Assembly: GCF_022664455.2 (NCBI RefSeq)
Contig: NZ_JAKRKC020000002.1
Span: forward strand, 2,170,001-2,234,000
Source: Actinomadura luzonensis
GTDB taxonomy: Bacteria > Actinomycetota > Actinomycetes > Streptosporangiales > Streptosporangiaceae
Length of the DNA: 64,000 nucleotides
Direction of reading: 5' to 3'
This document shows, one piece after another, positions 7,933 through 16,200 of the stretch (positions within the stretch are counted from its first letter, which is position 1; each line of letters begins with the position of its first letter). Position numbers and translations under genes: made by a program. The notes beneath the pieces were generated by a model, which was not told the origin of the DNA, did no database searches, and was given only the letters and a program-made list of their open reading frames with translations.

Positions 7933-8608
7933 GCCGCCGCCGCAGTGCCGCGGCCTCGCCCTCGGTCAGGCCGGCCGCGGCCAGGCGGCGCCCGGCCCCG
8001 TCGAGCGCGGACAGCACGGCGGCCCGCGCGGTCGTGCCCGCCCGGTCCAGGTACGCCTGGACGCGCAGGTCGTCGTCGGGCTCCCCGAGCAGGGCGTAGA
8101 GCGGGCGCAGCCGGCCGGCGGACAGCTCGTAGTCGGCGGCGATGTCCGCCGCGTCCGCGCCCGCGAGGGCGAGCAGCAGCAGCACGACCAGGCCGGTGCG
8201 GTCGCGGCCGGCCACGCAGTGCACGAGCACGCCGCCCGGGGGCGCCGCCGCGACGGCCCGCAGCACCCGCACGCACCGCTCGGCCCGGCGCTCCAGGAAC
8301 GCCCGCAGGTAGAGCGGGGTGCCGCTGTGCTCGTGCCGCTCGCCGGGCTCGTGCAGCGGAGCCGCGACGACGGTCATGCCCGGCGGGCGCAGCCCGGGCG
8401 GCGTGCGGTGCTCGCCGGGCACCCGCAGGTCCACGATCGTCCGTACGCCGTGCGCGGCGGCGGCCCGCCAGCCGGCCTCGGTCAGCCGATCGGGGGTGTC
8501 GGCGCGCACCAGCGCGCCCCAGCGGGTGCGGAGGCCGCCCGCGACCGGCAGGCCGCCGAGGTCGCGGACGTTGTGGCAGCCGTCCCACGCGAGGTGCCGG
8601 GAGTCCAT
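7904..8608 (-). CDS. Tyrosine-protein phosphatase (PTP/DSP-like, Y_phosphatase3)
   Basis: A 234-residue cytosolic phosphatase. The CX5R P-loop is seen in VHCVAGRDRTGL (Cys near residue 131). The N-terminal GCHNVRDLGGL and VRTIVDLRVPGE blocks are typical of the bacterial Y_phosphatase3 family, whose members include MptpB-like enzymes acting on phosphotyrosine or phosphoinositides. The start is the ATG at 8608. It is divergent from the enoyl-CoA hydratase gene with a 51-bp shared intergenic region that contains two abutting palindromes. Reading open beyond 8608 is a high-GC artefact. Confidence 0.88.
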   Translation of the reverse strand: MDSRHLAWDGCHNVRDLGGLPVAGGLRTRWGALVRADTPDRLTEAGWRAAAAHGVRTIVDLRVPGEHRTPPGLRPPGMTVVAAPLHEPGERHEHSGTPLYLRAFLERRAERCVRVLRAVAAAPPGGVLVHCVAGRDRTGLVVLLLLALAGADAADIAADYELSAGRLRPLYALLGEPDDDLRVQAYLDRAGTTARAAVLSALDGAGRRLAAAGLTEGEAAALRRRLIDDGRTPA

Positions 8609-8627
8609 ACCGGACACGGTACTTGCC

Positions 8628-8650
8628 GCCACGTGGCAGAACATGGTTCT
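8628..8650. promoter_or_regulatory. Two abutting palindromes between divergent genes (operator candidate)
   Basis: GCCACGTGGC (8628-8637) is a perfect 10-bp palindrome. It is followed immediately by AGAAC-ATG-GTTCT (8638-8650), a perfect 5-3-5 inverted repeat. They fill the gap between the divergent phosphatase (start 8608) and hydratase (start 8660), where a repressor could act on both promoters. No binding protein can be named. Confidence 0.5.
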
Positions 8651-8659
8651 GTTGGTGAC

Positions 8660-9433
8660 ATGTCGGAACTCGTGCTCGCAGCCGTCGACCAGGGCGTGCT
8701 CACCCTGACCTTCAACCGTCCCGAGACGCTCAACGCCTGGACGGACGCCATGGGCAGGCGCTACTTCGACCTGCTGGAGGAGGCCGAGCGGAACCCCGAG
8801 GTGCGGGCCGTGGTGGTCACCGGCGCGGGCAAGGGGTTCTGCTCGGGAGCGGACTTCAAGACCCTGAACGCCATCCAGACCGGCTCCTACGACGAGAAGC
8901 CCGACCCGCGCCCCAACACGTTCCCGACGAGCATCGCCAAGCCGATCGTCGCGGCCGTGAACGGCGCCTGCGCCGGGCTCGGCATGGTGCACGCGCTCGT
9001 CTGCGACCTCGTGTTCACCGCCGAGGACGCCAAGTGGACCACCGCGTTCCCGCGCCGGGGCCTGGTCGCCGAGTACGGGCTGTCGTGGGTGCTGCCGCGC
9101 GTCATGGGGCAGCAGCGGGCCATGGACGTGCTGCTGTCCGGGCGGGTGTTCACCGGGCGGGAGGCGTACGAGCTGGGCCTGGCCAACCGGGCCGTGCCGG
9201 GGGAGTCCGTGGTCGCCGAGGCGCAGGCGTACGCGCGGGAGCTGGCCGCCTACAGCTCGCCGGCGTCGATGGCGGTGATCAAGCGCCAGGTGTGGCGCGA
9301 CTGGGACGTCACGCTGGAGGAGTCGGCGAAGACGGCCACCCAGGAGATGCTGGCCTCCTTCGGCCGCCCCGACTTCGCCGAGGGCGTGGCGAGCTTCCTC
9401 GAACGCCGCCCCCCGGCCTTCCCCGCGCTCTAG
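8660..9433 (+). CDS. Enoyl-CoA hydratase/isomerase family (crotonase) protein
   Basis: A 257-residue cytosolic crotonase-fold enzyme acting on acyl-CoA. The family elements are LTFNRPETLNAW, the oxyanion-hole segment GKGFCSGADF, the second oxyanion segment VNGACAGLGM, and a Glu in GLVAEYGLSWVLPR at the position of a catalytic acid. It could hydrate enoyl-CoA or act as an isomerase; the substrate is unknown. There is no other beta-oxidation gene nearby, so its pathway is not indicated. ATG 8660 begins right after the double palindrome, with no clear Shine-Dalgarno sequence. Confidence 0.9.
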   Translation: MSELVLAAVDQGVLTLTFNRPETLNAWTDAMGRRYFDLLEEAERNPEVRAVVVTGAGKGFCSGADFKTLNAIQTGSYDEKPDPRPNTFPTSIAKPIVAAVNGACAGLGMVHALVCDLVFTAEDAKWTTAFPRRGLVAEYGLSWVLPRVMGQQRAMDVLLSGRVFTGREAYELGLANRAVPGESVVAEAQAYARELAAYSSPASMAVIKRQVWRDWDVTLEESAKTATQEMLASFGRPDFAEGVASFLERRPPAFPAL

Positions 9434-9444
9434 GGGGAGCCTCC

Positions 9445-10557
9445 TCAGGCGATCCGGTGCGCGCCCTTGGCGGGCGTGGCCGGCAGGAACCGCGGCGGCT
9501 GGAAGCCGCGCTCGGCGTAGGCGGCCGTGACGGAGTCCTGGACGGACCGCAGCCGGTCGTCGGCCACCAGCGCGATGGCCGAGCCGCCGAAGCCGCCGCC
9601 GGTCATCCGCGCGCCCCGGGCGCCGCCCCTGACGGCGGCCTCGACGGCGACGTCCAGCTCGGGCGAGGACACCTCGTAGTCGTCGCGCAGCGACAGGTGC
9701 GAGGCGTTCAGCAGGGCGCCGATCTCGTTGACGGCGCCCGCCCGCAGCAGGCCGATGAGCGCCTCCACCCGGTGGTTCTCGGTGACGACGTGCTGGGTGC
9801 GCCTGCGCTCGGCGCCGGAGAGCCGGTCGAGGGCGGCGGCGAGGTCGGTGACGTCGCGCAGGGCCGGGACGCCGAGCTTGCGGGCGGCCGACTCGCACTC
9901 GGCGCGGCGCTTGGCGTACTCGCCGCCGGCGTGCTCGTGGTGGACCTGGGTGTCGATGATGAGGATGCTCAGGCCGTGGGCGGCGAGGTCGAGCGGGATG
10001 GCGCGGGAGGCGAGCGAGCGGCAGTCGAGGAACAGCGCGTGGCCCTCCTCGCACAGCGCCGACGCGGCCTGGTCCATGATGCCGCAGGGCATGCCGACGA
10101 AGTCGTTCTCGGCCTTCTGGCTCAGCAGGGCGAGCTCCATGGGGCTGAGGCCGAGCTGGTGCAGGTCGTTGAGCGCGGAGGCGACGGAGACCTCCAGGGC
10201 GGCGCTGGAGCTGAGGCCCGCGCCCTGCGGGACGTCGCCGTCGATCGCGATGTCCGCGCCGGCGACGCGGTCGCCGAGCATCTCCAGGACGCCGACGACG
10301 TAGCGGGCCCAGCCCTTGGACTCCTCGTGGGTGGCGAGCGTGAGCGGCTCGCCGGGGGACTGCAGGGACAGGAGGCGGACGGTGCGGTCGGCGCGCGGGG
10401 TGACCGCGGCGCTCACGCCCCACGGCACCGCGAACGGCAGCACGAAGCCGTCGTTGTAGTCGGTGTGCTCGCCGATCAGGTTGACCCGGCCCGGCGCGTG
10501 CCAGACGGTCTGGGGATCCGCACCGAAGGCGGCGCGGAAAGCTTCAACAACGCGCAT
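9445..10557 (-). CDS. galK: Galactokinase
   Basis: GHMP-family kinase phosphorylating galactose at C1, first step of the Leloir pathway. 370 residues, normal length. All three GHMP motifs are present: the galactokinase signature GRVNLIGEHTDYNDGFVLP, the ATP loop PQGAGLSSSAALEV, and MTGGGFGGSAIALV at the C-terminus. The start at 10557 has GAGGAG 9 nt upstream. galT and galE are not in this window, so it is a solitary copy here. Confidence 0.96.
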   Translation of the reverse strand: MRVVEAFRAAFGADPQTVWHAPGRVNLIGEHTDYNDGFVLPFAVPWGVSAAVTPRADRTVRLLSLQSPGEPLTLATHEESKGWARYVVGVLEMLGDRVAGADIAIDGDVPQGAGLSSSAALEVSVASALNDLHQLGLSPMELALLSQKAENDFVGMPCGIMDQAASALCEEGHALFLDCRSLASRAIPLDLAAHGLSILIIDTQVHHEHAGGEYAKRRAECESAARKLGVPALRDVTDLAAALDRLSGAERRRTQHVVTENHRVEALIGLLRAGAVNEIGALLNASHLSLRDDYEVSSPELDVAVEAAVRGGARGARMTGGGFGGSAIALVADDRLRSVQDSVTAAYAERGFQPPRFLPATPAKGAHRIA

Positions 10558-10600
10558 AATCCAACACTCCTCAACAAAGGCCCGACCGTAGACTAGCGCC

Positions 10601-11470
10601 ATGGAGGAGCTTCTGGATCCAGGGCTCGGCCGGGTCCGGGTGTTCCTGATGCCCGACGACAACAAGCCGCGCAAGCTCAAGTACAACCTGGGCCACCGCA
10701 GGATCCTCGCCTTCGGCGGCGCGTACTCCAATCTCATCAGAGCGGTGGCCGAGGCCGGGCAGCGGCACGGCATCGAGACGATCGGCGTGATCAGGGGCGA
10801 GGAGCACCTGCCGCTCAACCCGGTCCTCGCCCGCGCCGCCGCCTGCGGCATGACCCTGACCTACCTCGACCGGGCGGCGTACCGGCGCAAGCACACCGAG
10901 GAGGTGCGCGCGGCCCTCCGCGCGCGGTGGGGCGAGGACGTCGCCATCCTCCCGGAGGGCGGCAGCAACGCGGCGGCCGTGCGCGGCTGCGCCGAGCTGC
11001 CGGGCGAGATCGGCGTCCCGTACGACGTGGTGTGCTGCCCCGTCGGCACCGGCGGCACCCTCGCCGGCCTCGCGGCCGGGCTGCCCGAGGGCAAGCGGGC
11101 GCTCGGGTTCGCGGTGCTGAAGGGCGGCGCCTTCCTCGCCGGCGAGGTGGCCAGGCTGCAGCGCGAGACGTACGGGCGGACGTGGGACAACTGGTCGATC
11201 GAGCTCGGCCACCACTTCGGCGGCTACGCGCGGACCACGCCCGAGCTGGAGGAGTTCGCCGCCCGGCACGGCGTCGAGCGGATCTACGTGGCCAAGATGC
11301 TCTGGGGCGTCCTCGACCTGGCCCGGCGCGGGGCCTTCGAGCCGGGCGCCCGCGTCGTCGCGGTGCTCACCGGGCGCCGCGACGACGCCGGGGCTCAGCC
11401 CTCCACCCCCGTCGCCGCGTGCGGCGCGCCGACCGGCTTGGACTCGGGCGAGCCGCGCTGGCGCAGGTAG
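10601..11470 (+). CDS. PLP-dependent ACC deaminase / D-cysteine desulfhydrase family protein
   Basis: A 289-residue fold-type II PLP enzyme. DDNKPRKLKYNL keeps the NK of the PLP-lysine motif, FGGAYSNLIRA the substrate loop, and CPVGTGGTLAGL the phosphate-binding loop. The usual N-terminal sequence between the RDD and GNK motifs is shortened, so the active-site entrance may differ. A TAGACT hexamer (10589-10594) lies 6 nt before the ATG with no Shine-Dalgarno, suggesting a leaderless message. The 3' end overlaps the convergent DUF6766 gene by 76 bp. Reaction (deamination or desulfhydration) is not decidable by eye. Confidence 0.82.
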   Translation: MEELLDPGLGRVRVFLMPDDNKPRKLKYNLGHRRILAFGGAYSNLIRAVAEAGQRHGIETIGVIRGEEHLPLNPVLARAAACGMTLTYLDRAAYRRKHTEEVRAALRARWGEDVAILPEGGSNAAAVRGCAELPGEIGVPYDVVCCPVGTGGTLAGLAAGLPEGKRALGFAVLKGGAFLAGEVARLQRETYGRTWDNWSIELGHHFGGYARTTPELEEFAARHGVERIYVAKMLWGVLDLARRGAFEPGARVVAVLTGRRDDAGAQPSTPVAACGAPTGLDSGEPRWRR

Positions 11471-12066
11471 ATCGACAGCACCACCATCGACAACACGGCC
11501 AGCAGCTCGGACTGCCAGTTCTGCAGGCTGCGGTTCCAGAACTCGGGCGAGGTCACGTACGCGCCCCACGACACCGGGTCGCGCAGGTCGCCGAGGCGCT
11601 CGGCGTTGTAGGCGGACTGCCCGGCCACCGACTGGGCCAGCCACGACAACACCCAGATGAGCCCCATCACCAGGCCGAGCGAGTTGCTGAACATCCACAG
11701 CCGCAGCCCGCGCGCCTTGGCCCAGGCCGGCGAGTCGGCCTCGGCGTGCGCGCCGACCTGCTGCTCCTTGTCGGACTCGGCGCCGGCGTCCTCGACGGCC
11801 TTGGACTCGGTCGAGCCCTTCTGCACCAGCCAGACCGTGAGCACGATGTACAGGAAGAACTGCAGGTACTCCGACTGCCAGTTCTCCGCCACGTTCACGG
11901 CGAAGTCGGAGGAGGCGACGTACTTCCAGATCGAGATCGTCTGGTCGCCCAGGGCGCGCTGCTGGTCGTTGAAGTCCAGCATCCCGGCCACCGCCTGCCC
12001 GCCGAGGGCCAGCAGGAACATCACCAGGAAGGCCAGGGCCAGCGAGTTCTCCTTGATCCACTTCAC
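11395..12066 (-). CDS. DUF6766 family membrane protein
   Basis: About 223 residues with four hydrophobic helices in two similar halves: LALAFLVMFLLALGGQAVAG, the segment around FFLYIVLTVWLV, LGLVMGLIWVLSWLAQSVAG and LLAVLSMVVLSIYL. Each half contains an NWQSE motif. This is the DUF6766 arrangement. Function is unknown. Starting at the GTG at 12066, whose GTGA overlaps the stop of the 27-residue peptide upstream, gives the usual MKWIKENSLAL N-terminus. An upstream GTG at 12096 is less likely. The C-terminal tail is charged and probably cytoplasmic. Confidence 0.85.
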   Translation of the reverse strand: MKWIKENSLALAFLVMFLLALGGQAVAGMLDFNDQQRALGDQTISIWKYVASSDFAVNVAENWQSEYLQFFLYIVLTVWLVQKGSTESKAVEDAGAESDKEQQVGAHAEADSPAWAKARGLRLWMFSNSLGLVMGLIWVLSWLAQSVAGQSAYNAERLGDLRDPVSWGAYVTSPEFWNRSLQNWQSELLAVLSMVVLSIYLRQRGSPESKPVGAPHAATGVEG

Positions 12067-12146
12067 AGTCTCGACCACCCGATGGCGAAGAACCACGCCA
12101 GCCCGACCACGATCAGGAGCGTGGTGATCGTGAACATCACCCGCAT
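12063..12146 (-). CDS. 27-residue single-helix membrane peptide
   Basis: The tiny ORF starts at an ATG overlapping the stop of the lipoprotein gene (TGATG) and ends in a GTGA overlap with DUF6766. The product is one hydrophobic helix, MFTITTLLIVVGLAWFFAIG, with a short WSRL tail. Tight coupling on both sides and the membrane composition argue for real translation. It may be a subunit or assembly factor of the DUF6766 protein. Confidence 0.6.
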   Translation of the reverse strand: MRVMFTITTLLIVVGLAWFFAIGWSRL

Positions 12147-12532
12147 CAGTCCTCCACCTCGCACTCGTACGGCAGGTCGCGCACCGGCTCGCAGCCCGCG
12201 GCCCTGACCCGCCATCCGTCCTGGAAGCGATGCAGGAAGAGCGTGTCGCCGGCCAGCCGCACCTGGGCGTCCTCGCCCCACACGCTCACGTCGGTGACGG
12301 CGCCCCCGGGGCCCAGCTTCAGCTCGCGCAGCGCCTCGGCGCACGTCTGGCCGCGGTCGGGGAGCTTGTCGGCGGTCTTGGGGGCGAGCATCCCGCACGC
12401 GGCGTCGTCCTGGTCCGCGGCGAGCGCCGCGTGGAACCGCTCGGCCGCCCGCGCCGGGGCGGCCTGGTCCGGGGCGCAGCCGGCCAGGGCCAGCGCCAGC
12501 CCGAGGGCCGGCGCGATGAGCAGGATTCTCAT
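12146..12532 (-). CDS. Putative lipoprotein, first gene of DUF6766 operon
   Basis: A 128-residue exported lipoprotein. Signal core LLIAPALGLALALAGC has a clear lipobox (LAGC). The mature region is compact, with several Cys residues (CGMLAPK, TCAEAL, GCEP, YECEVED) that could form disulfides, and beta-type strands near VTDVSVWGEDAQVRLAGD. The pattern resembles small extracytoplasmic NTF2-like or uptake-signal-type lipoproteins, but I cannot assign one. It is translationally coupled to the peptide gene downstream. Confidence 0.78.
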   Translation of the reverse strand: MRILLIAPALGLALALAGCAPDQAAPARAAERFHAALAADQDDAACGMLAPKTADKLPDRGQTCAEALRELKLGPGGAVTDVSVWGEDAQVRLAGDTLFLHRFQDGWRVRAAGCEPVRDLPYECEVED

Positions 12533-12570
12533 GGATCGCGTGCTACCCGGCCGTCACTGAAACATGCTGT

Positions 12571-13119
12571 CTAGTGATCGAGCTGATCGAGCACGGGGCT
12601 GACCAGAGCGTTGAGCTCGCGGGCCAGCACGGTGACCGCGCGGCGGGCGCGCTGCTCGACCTCGTCGTGCGGGCCCTCCGGCTCCGGCGGCAGGTCGTCG
12701 AGCGGCAGCGGCGCCTCCACCAGCAGCGACGCGCGCAGGAACGGGATGCGGGCCAGGTCCTGCTGGGACGGCTCGACGTACTGGCCGAAGGTCTCCTGCC
12801 AGCCCAGCCAGCCGCGGTCGCGCCACCAGGCGCGCGAGCGGGTCAGCTCCTCCGGCAGCGGCGAGACCAGCCGCACGCGGGCGTAGAGCGTGCCGTCCCA
12901 GGTGTTGCGGTGGCAGGTCGCCTCCAGCACGCGGCGGTCCCACCGCACGTAGCCGGGGGTGAGCGAGGGCGGCGTGGCCAGCCGCCACGCGGCGCACGCG
13001 AACCTGACGGGGGCGATGTCCCCCCACTCGAACTCGTCCAGGTTCTTGCGCACGTGCACGGCGTAACGCCCGTCGCGGTCCCTGTCGAAGTCCTGGTCGA
13101 TCCAGAACGCCTTGGCCAT
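12571..13119 (-). CDS. Conserved hypothetical protein (182 aa)
   Basis: No family recognised. Soluble, Trp/Arg-rich protein beginning MAKAFWIDQDFDRDRDGR, with a central segment rich in aromatic residues (WWRDRGWLGWQETFGQY) and an acidic C-terminal helix. No signal or membrane segment. The ATG at 13119 is chosen over a GTG three codons upstream because it begins the conserved-looking sequence. Its high third-position GC supports coding. Confidence 0.68.
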   Translation of the reverse strand: MAKAFWIDQDFDRDRDGRYAVHVRKNLDEFEWGDIAPVRFACAAWRLATPPSLTPGYVRWDRRVLEATCHRNTWDGTLYARVRLVSPLPEELTRSRAWWRDRGWLGWQETFGQYVEPSQQDLARIPFLRASLLVEAPLPLDDLPPEPEGPHDEVEQRARRAVTVLARELNALVSPVLDQLDH

Positions 13120-13242
13120 GGGACCCACGCTACGGCCCGCGCGCGGTCCCGGAGGCGCGGACCGGAGATCTCGGAATGCCCTGTGACGCAGGGCGACGGA
13201 TGTGTAGCTTTTTCACATTGTCGGCTGACTTGGGAGTGAAGA

Positions 13243-16200
13243 ATGGCGTCAGAACAGCTCGACGCGGCGATGGACTGCTGGAAGGCGGGAGAGCTCGACC
13301 GGGCCGCGGCGCTGTTCAGGCAGATCGCCGCCACGGGCGACCCGGAGGCGTCCCACCTGCTGGCCGGGCTGCTGCAGGAGCAGGGCGACCTCGACGGGGC
13401 CGAGGCCGCGCACCGGGCGGTGATCCAGTCCGGCGACCCGGTGTTCGGGCAGCGCTCGGCCATGGCCATGGGCATGATGCTGATCGCCGCCAAGGAGTGG
13501 GCGGCGGCCCACCGGGTGCTGACGATCGCCTCGGACGGGGCCGACTTCGAGGTGGCCGCGCTCGCCGACACCTCGCTCGTGCTCGTGTGCACCCAGCTCG
13601 GCGACGCGCCCGGCGCGGAGGAGGCGCTGGAGCGGGCCCGCCGCTGCGACAGCGCCGCCGTCGCCGAGCTGGCCGCCCGGCTGGAGCTGCCCGACTTCGA
13701 CCAGGACCCGGCCACCGCCCGCGCCCGCTACGCCGCCGCCGAGGACGCCGACGACCTGCGCGACCTGCTGACCTGCGGCGACCCCGAGATCGTGACGCTG
13801 TCGGCGTTCCGGCTCTACCGGCTGCACGCCGAGGCCGGCGAGTACGAGGAGGCGCGGGCGGCCTGCGAGCACGCGATCGCCGTCGGCCACCCCGACCACC
13901 TGTCCATGGCGCACAACCTGCTCGGCGCCGTGCTGGTGGACCTGGGCGAGTACGCCGAGTCCGCGGCCGCCTACCGGGTGGCCGCCGAGGACCCGAGGCC
14001 CGGCGTCCGGCTGCCGTCGCTCATCGAGCTGGCCAAGGTCACCGCGCAGCTCGGCGACGAGGACGAGACCGAGGCCGTGCTGCGCCGGGTCGTCGCCACC
14101 GGCCACCCCGAGTACGCCGTGCAGGCCCAGGCGTGCCTGGCCCAGATGCTCGCCGAGACCGGCGACGCCGCCGGCGCGCTCGACGCGGCGCGGGCGGTGC
14201 TGGAGGCGGGCGAGAGCGAGTGGGCGGCGTTCTGCGTCACGCTGCTCGGGACGCTGCTCGACCGGGAGACGGGGGCGTACGAGGAGATCATGGAGCTGGC
14301 CCGGCTGGCGGCCGACCACCCCGACCCGGACGCCGCGTTCAAGGCCCGGCTGCTGCTCGACCACGGCGAACGCCGGCGCCCGCTCGCCGACCCCGTCGCC
14401 GAGCAGGCCGTCCAGGACGTGGACGCGGCGCTCGCCCGGCTCCGGGCCGGCGACCTGGACGGCGCCAGGGAGCTGCTGCGCGGGGCCGCCGACTCCGGGG
14501 CCGGCCGGCAGGCCGTGCGGGCCATGGTGGCGCTGGCCGAGCTGGAGCTGGGCGAGGGCGACCGGGAGCAGGCCGACGAGCTGCTGGCGTACGTGGCCGA
14601 GGGCGACGACCTCGTGCAGGGCTTCGCCGCCGCCTTCCTGCTGACCCTGCTGCGCGCCTCCGAGGACGGCGAACCGCACCCCGTCCTGCGGGCCGTGGTG
14701 GACCACCAGCGGCTCGGACGGGAGGAGGGGCTGGCCCGCTACCGCGCGGTCGCCGGCCACCCCGACCCGGACGTGGCGGCGGTGGGCTCGGCGGTGCTCG
14801 CCCAGGTGCTCGCGTCCTTCGGGTTCCCGCTGTCGGACACGTCGCGGCTCGTGGACCGGGCGGTGGGGGCCGGGTCGCCGCTGGCGCTGTCGTACGCGGC
14901 GGCGCTGGCCAGGGAGCTGCTGCCGGACCGGGAGGAGGTCGTGGAGCTGCTGCGGCGGGCCCGCGCGGAAGGGGACCCGGCGCTCGCCCCCTGGGTGGGG
15001 TACCAGCTCGGCGTGCTGGTGGAGGAGGACGACCCGGGGGAGGCGCGGGCGGCGTACGCGGCGGCCCTGGACGCTCCCCACCGCGGGCTGCGGAGCGAGG
15101 CGGCCGGGTCGCTGGCCGCCCTGTACGAGCGGCAGGGCGACCTGATCGCCGCCGCGCGGCTGCACGAGCGGGCCCTCGCACGGGAGGACGGGGAGGCGGC
15201 GGCCCGCGGCGCGTGGCTGCTCGGGCTCACCCGCATGCGCCTGGACGACCCGGAGGGGGCGCGGGCCGCCTTCGCCCAGGCCCGCGACCCCCGCCCGACA
15301 CCCCCGCCCGGCCCTGGCGCGGCGACGGCGGGGAGCACGGGTGGCCGGATCGCGACGCTCGGCCGGTTCGCCCGCCGCCTCCTCGACGGCGACCACGCCG
15401 CCGCCCGCGCCGCCCTGGCTGAGCTGCGCGAGGGCGGCGACACGCTGCTGGCCGGCATGCTCGCCCTGGAGACCGCCCACTGCCGGCAGCGGCGCGGCGA
15501 CCACGCGGCGGCCGGGGCCGCGCTCACGCTGGTGGCCGAGGCCGGGCATCCGGGCCTCCGCCAGGAGGCGCACTGCTACCTGGGGGCGCTGCGCGAGGAG
15601 ACGGGCGACGCGGAGGGCGCGCTCGCCGCCTGGGACCGGGCGGCCGCGGGCGAGGACCCGGCGACGGCCGTCGTCGCGCTGAACGACCGCGCCCGCGTGC
15701 TGGCCCGCCTCGGCCGGCACGCCGAGGCCGCCGACGCCTGCCGCCGCGCGCTCGCCCTGGACGACGAGCGCCACCCCGGCACGGTGGCGCGCCTCGCGGA
15801 CGCGCTGGTGGCGACCGGCGACCCGGAATCCGCCCGGGACCTGCTGACCGAGACCTTCGGCCCGGCCGAGGCCCGCCTCCGCCTCGCCACCGCCCTCCAC
15901 ACCCACGGCGACCCCCTGTCCGCCCTCGCCACCCTCAACGCCGACCCCGGCATCCCGGCGGGGCCCGCCCACCACGCGACCCGCCCGACGACCGGAAGAC
16001 GACCGGCCGAAGGACCGGTGGGGGAGGAGCTGTCCTCGGTCACAGGGCCGCTGGCGCAAGGGCCGCTCCCGACCGGAGCGCCGACGGGCGAAGGGTTGCT
16101 CCCGACAGGAGGGCCGGTGGGCGACGGGCCGCTTCCGGCCGGAGCGGCGATGGGCGAAGGGCCGCTCCCGCTAGGAAGGCCGGTGGGCGACGGGCCGCTT

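Noticed and set aside
7904..10423. An 839-codon open frame on the minus strand running through the phosphatase, hydratase and galactokinase region
   Set aside because: Only the part up to 8608 is phosphatase. The rest is antisense to the hydratase and out of frame with galactokinase, with arginine/proline-rich sequence typical of high-GC shadow frames.
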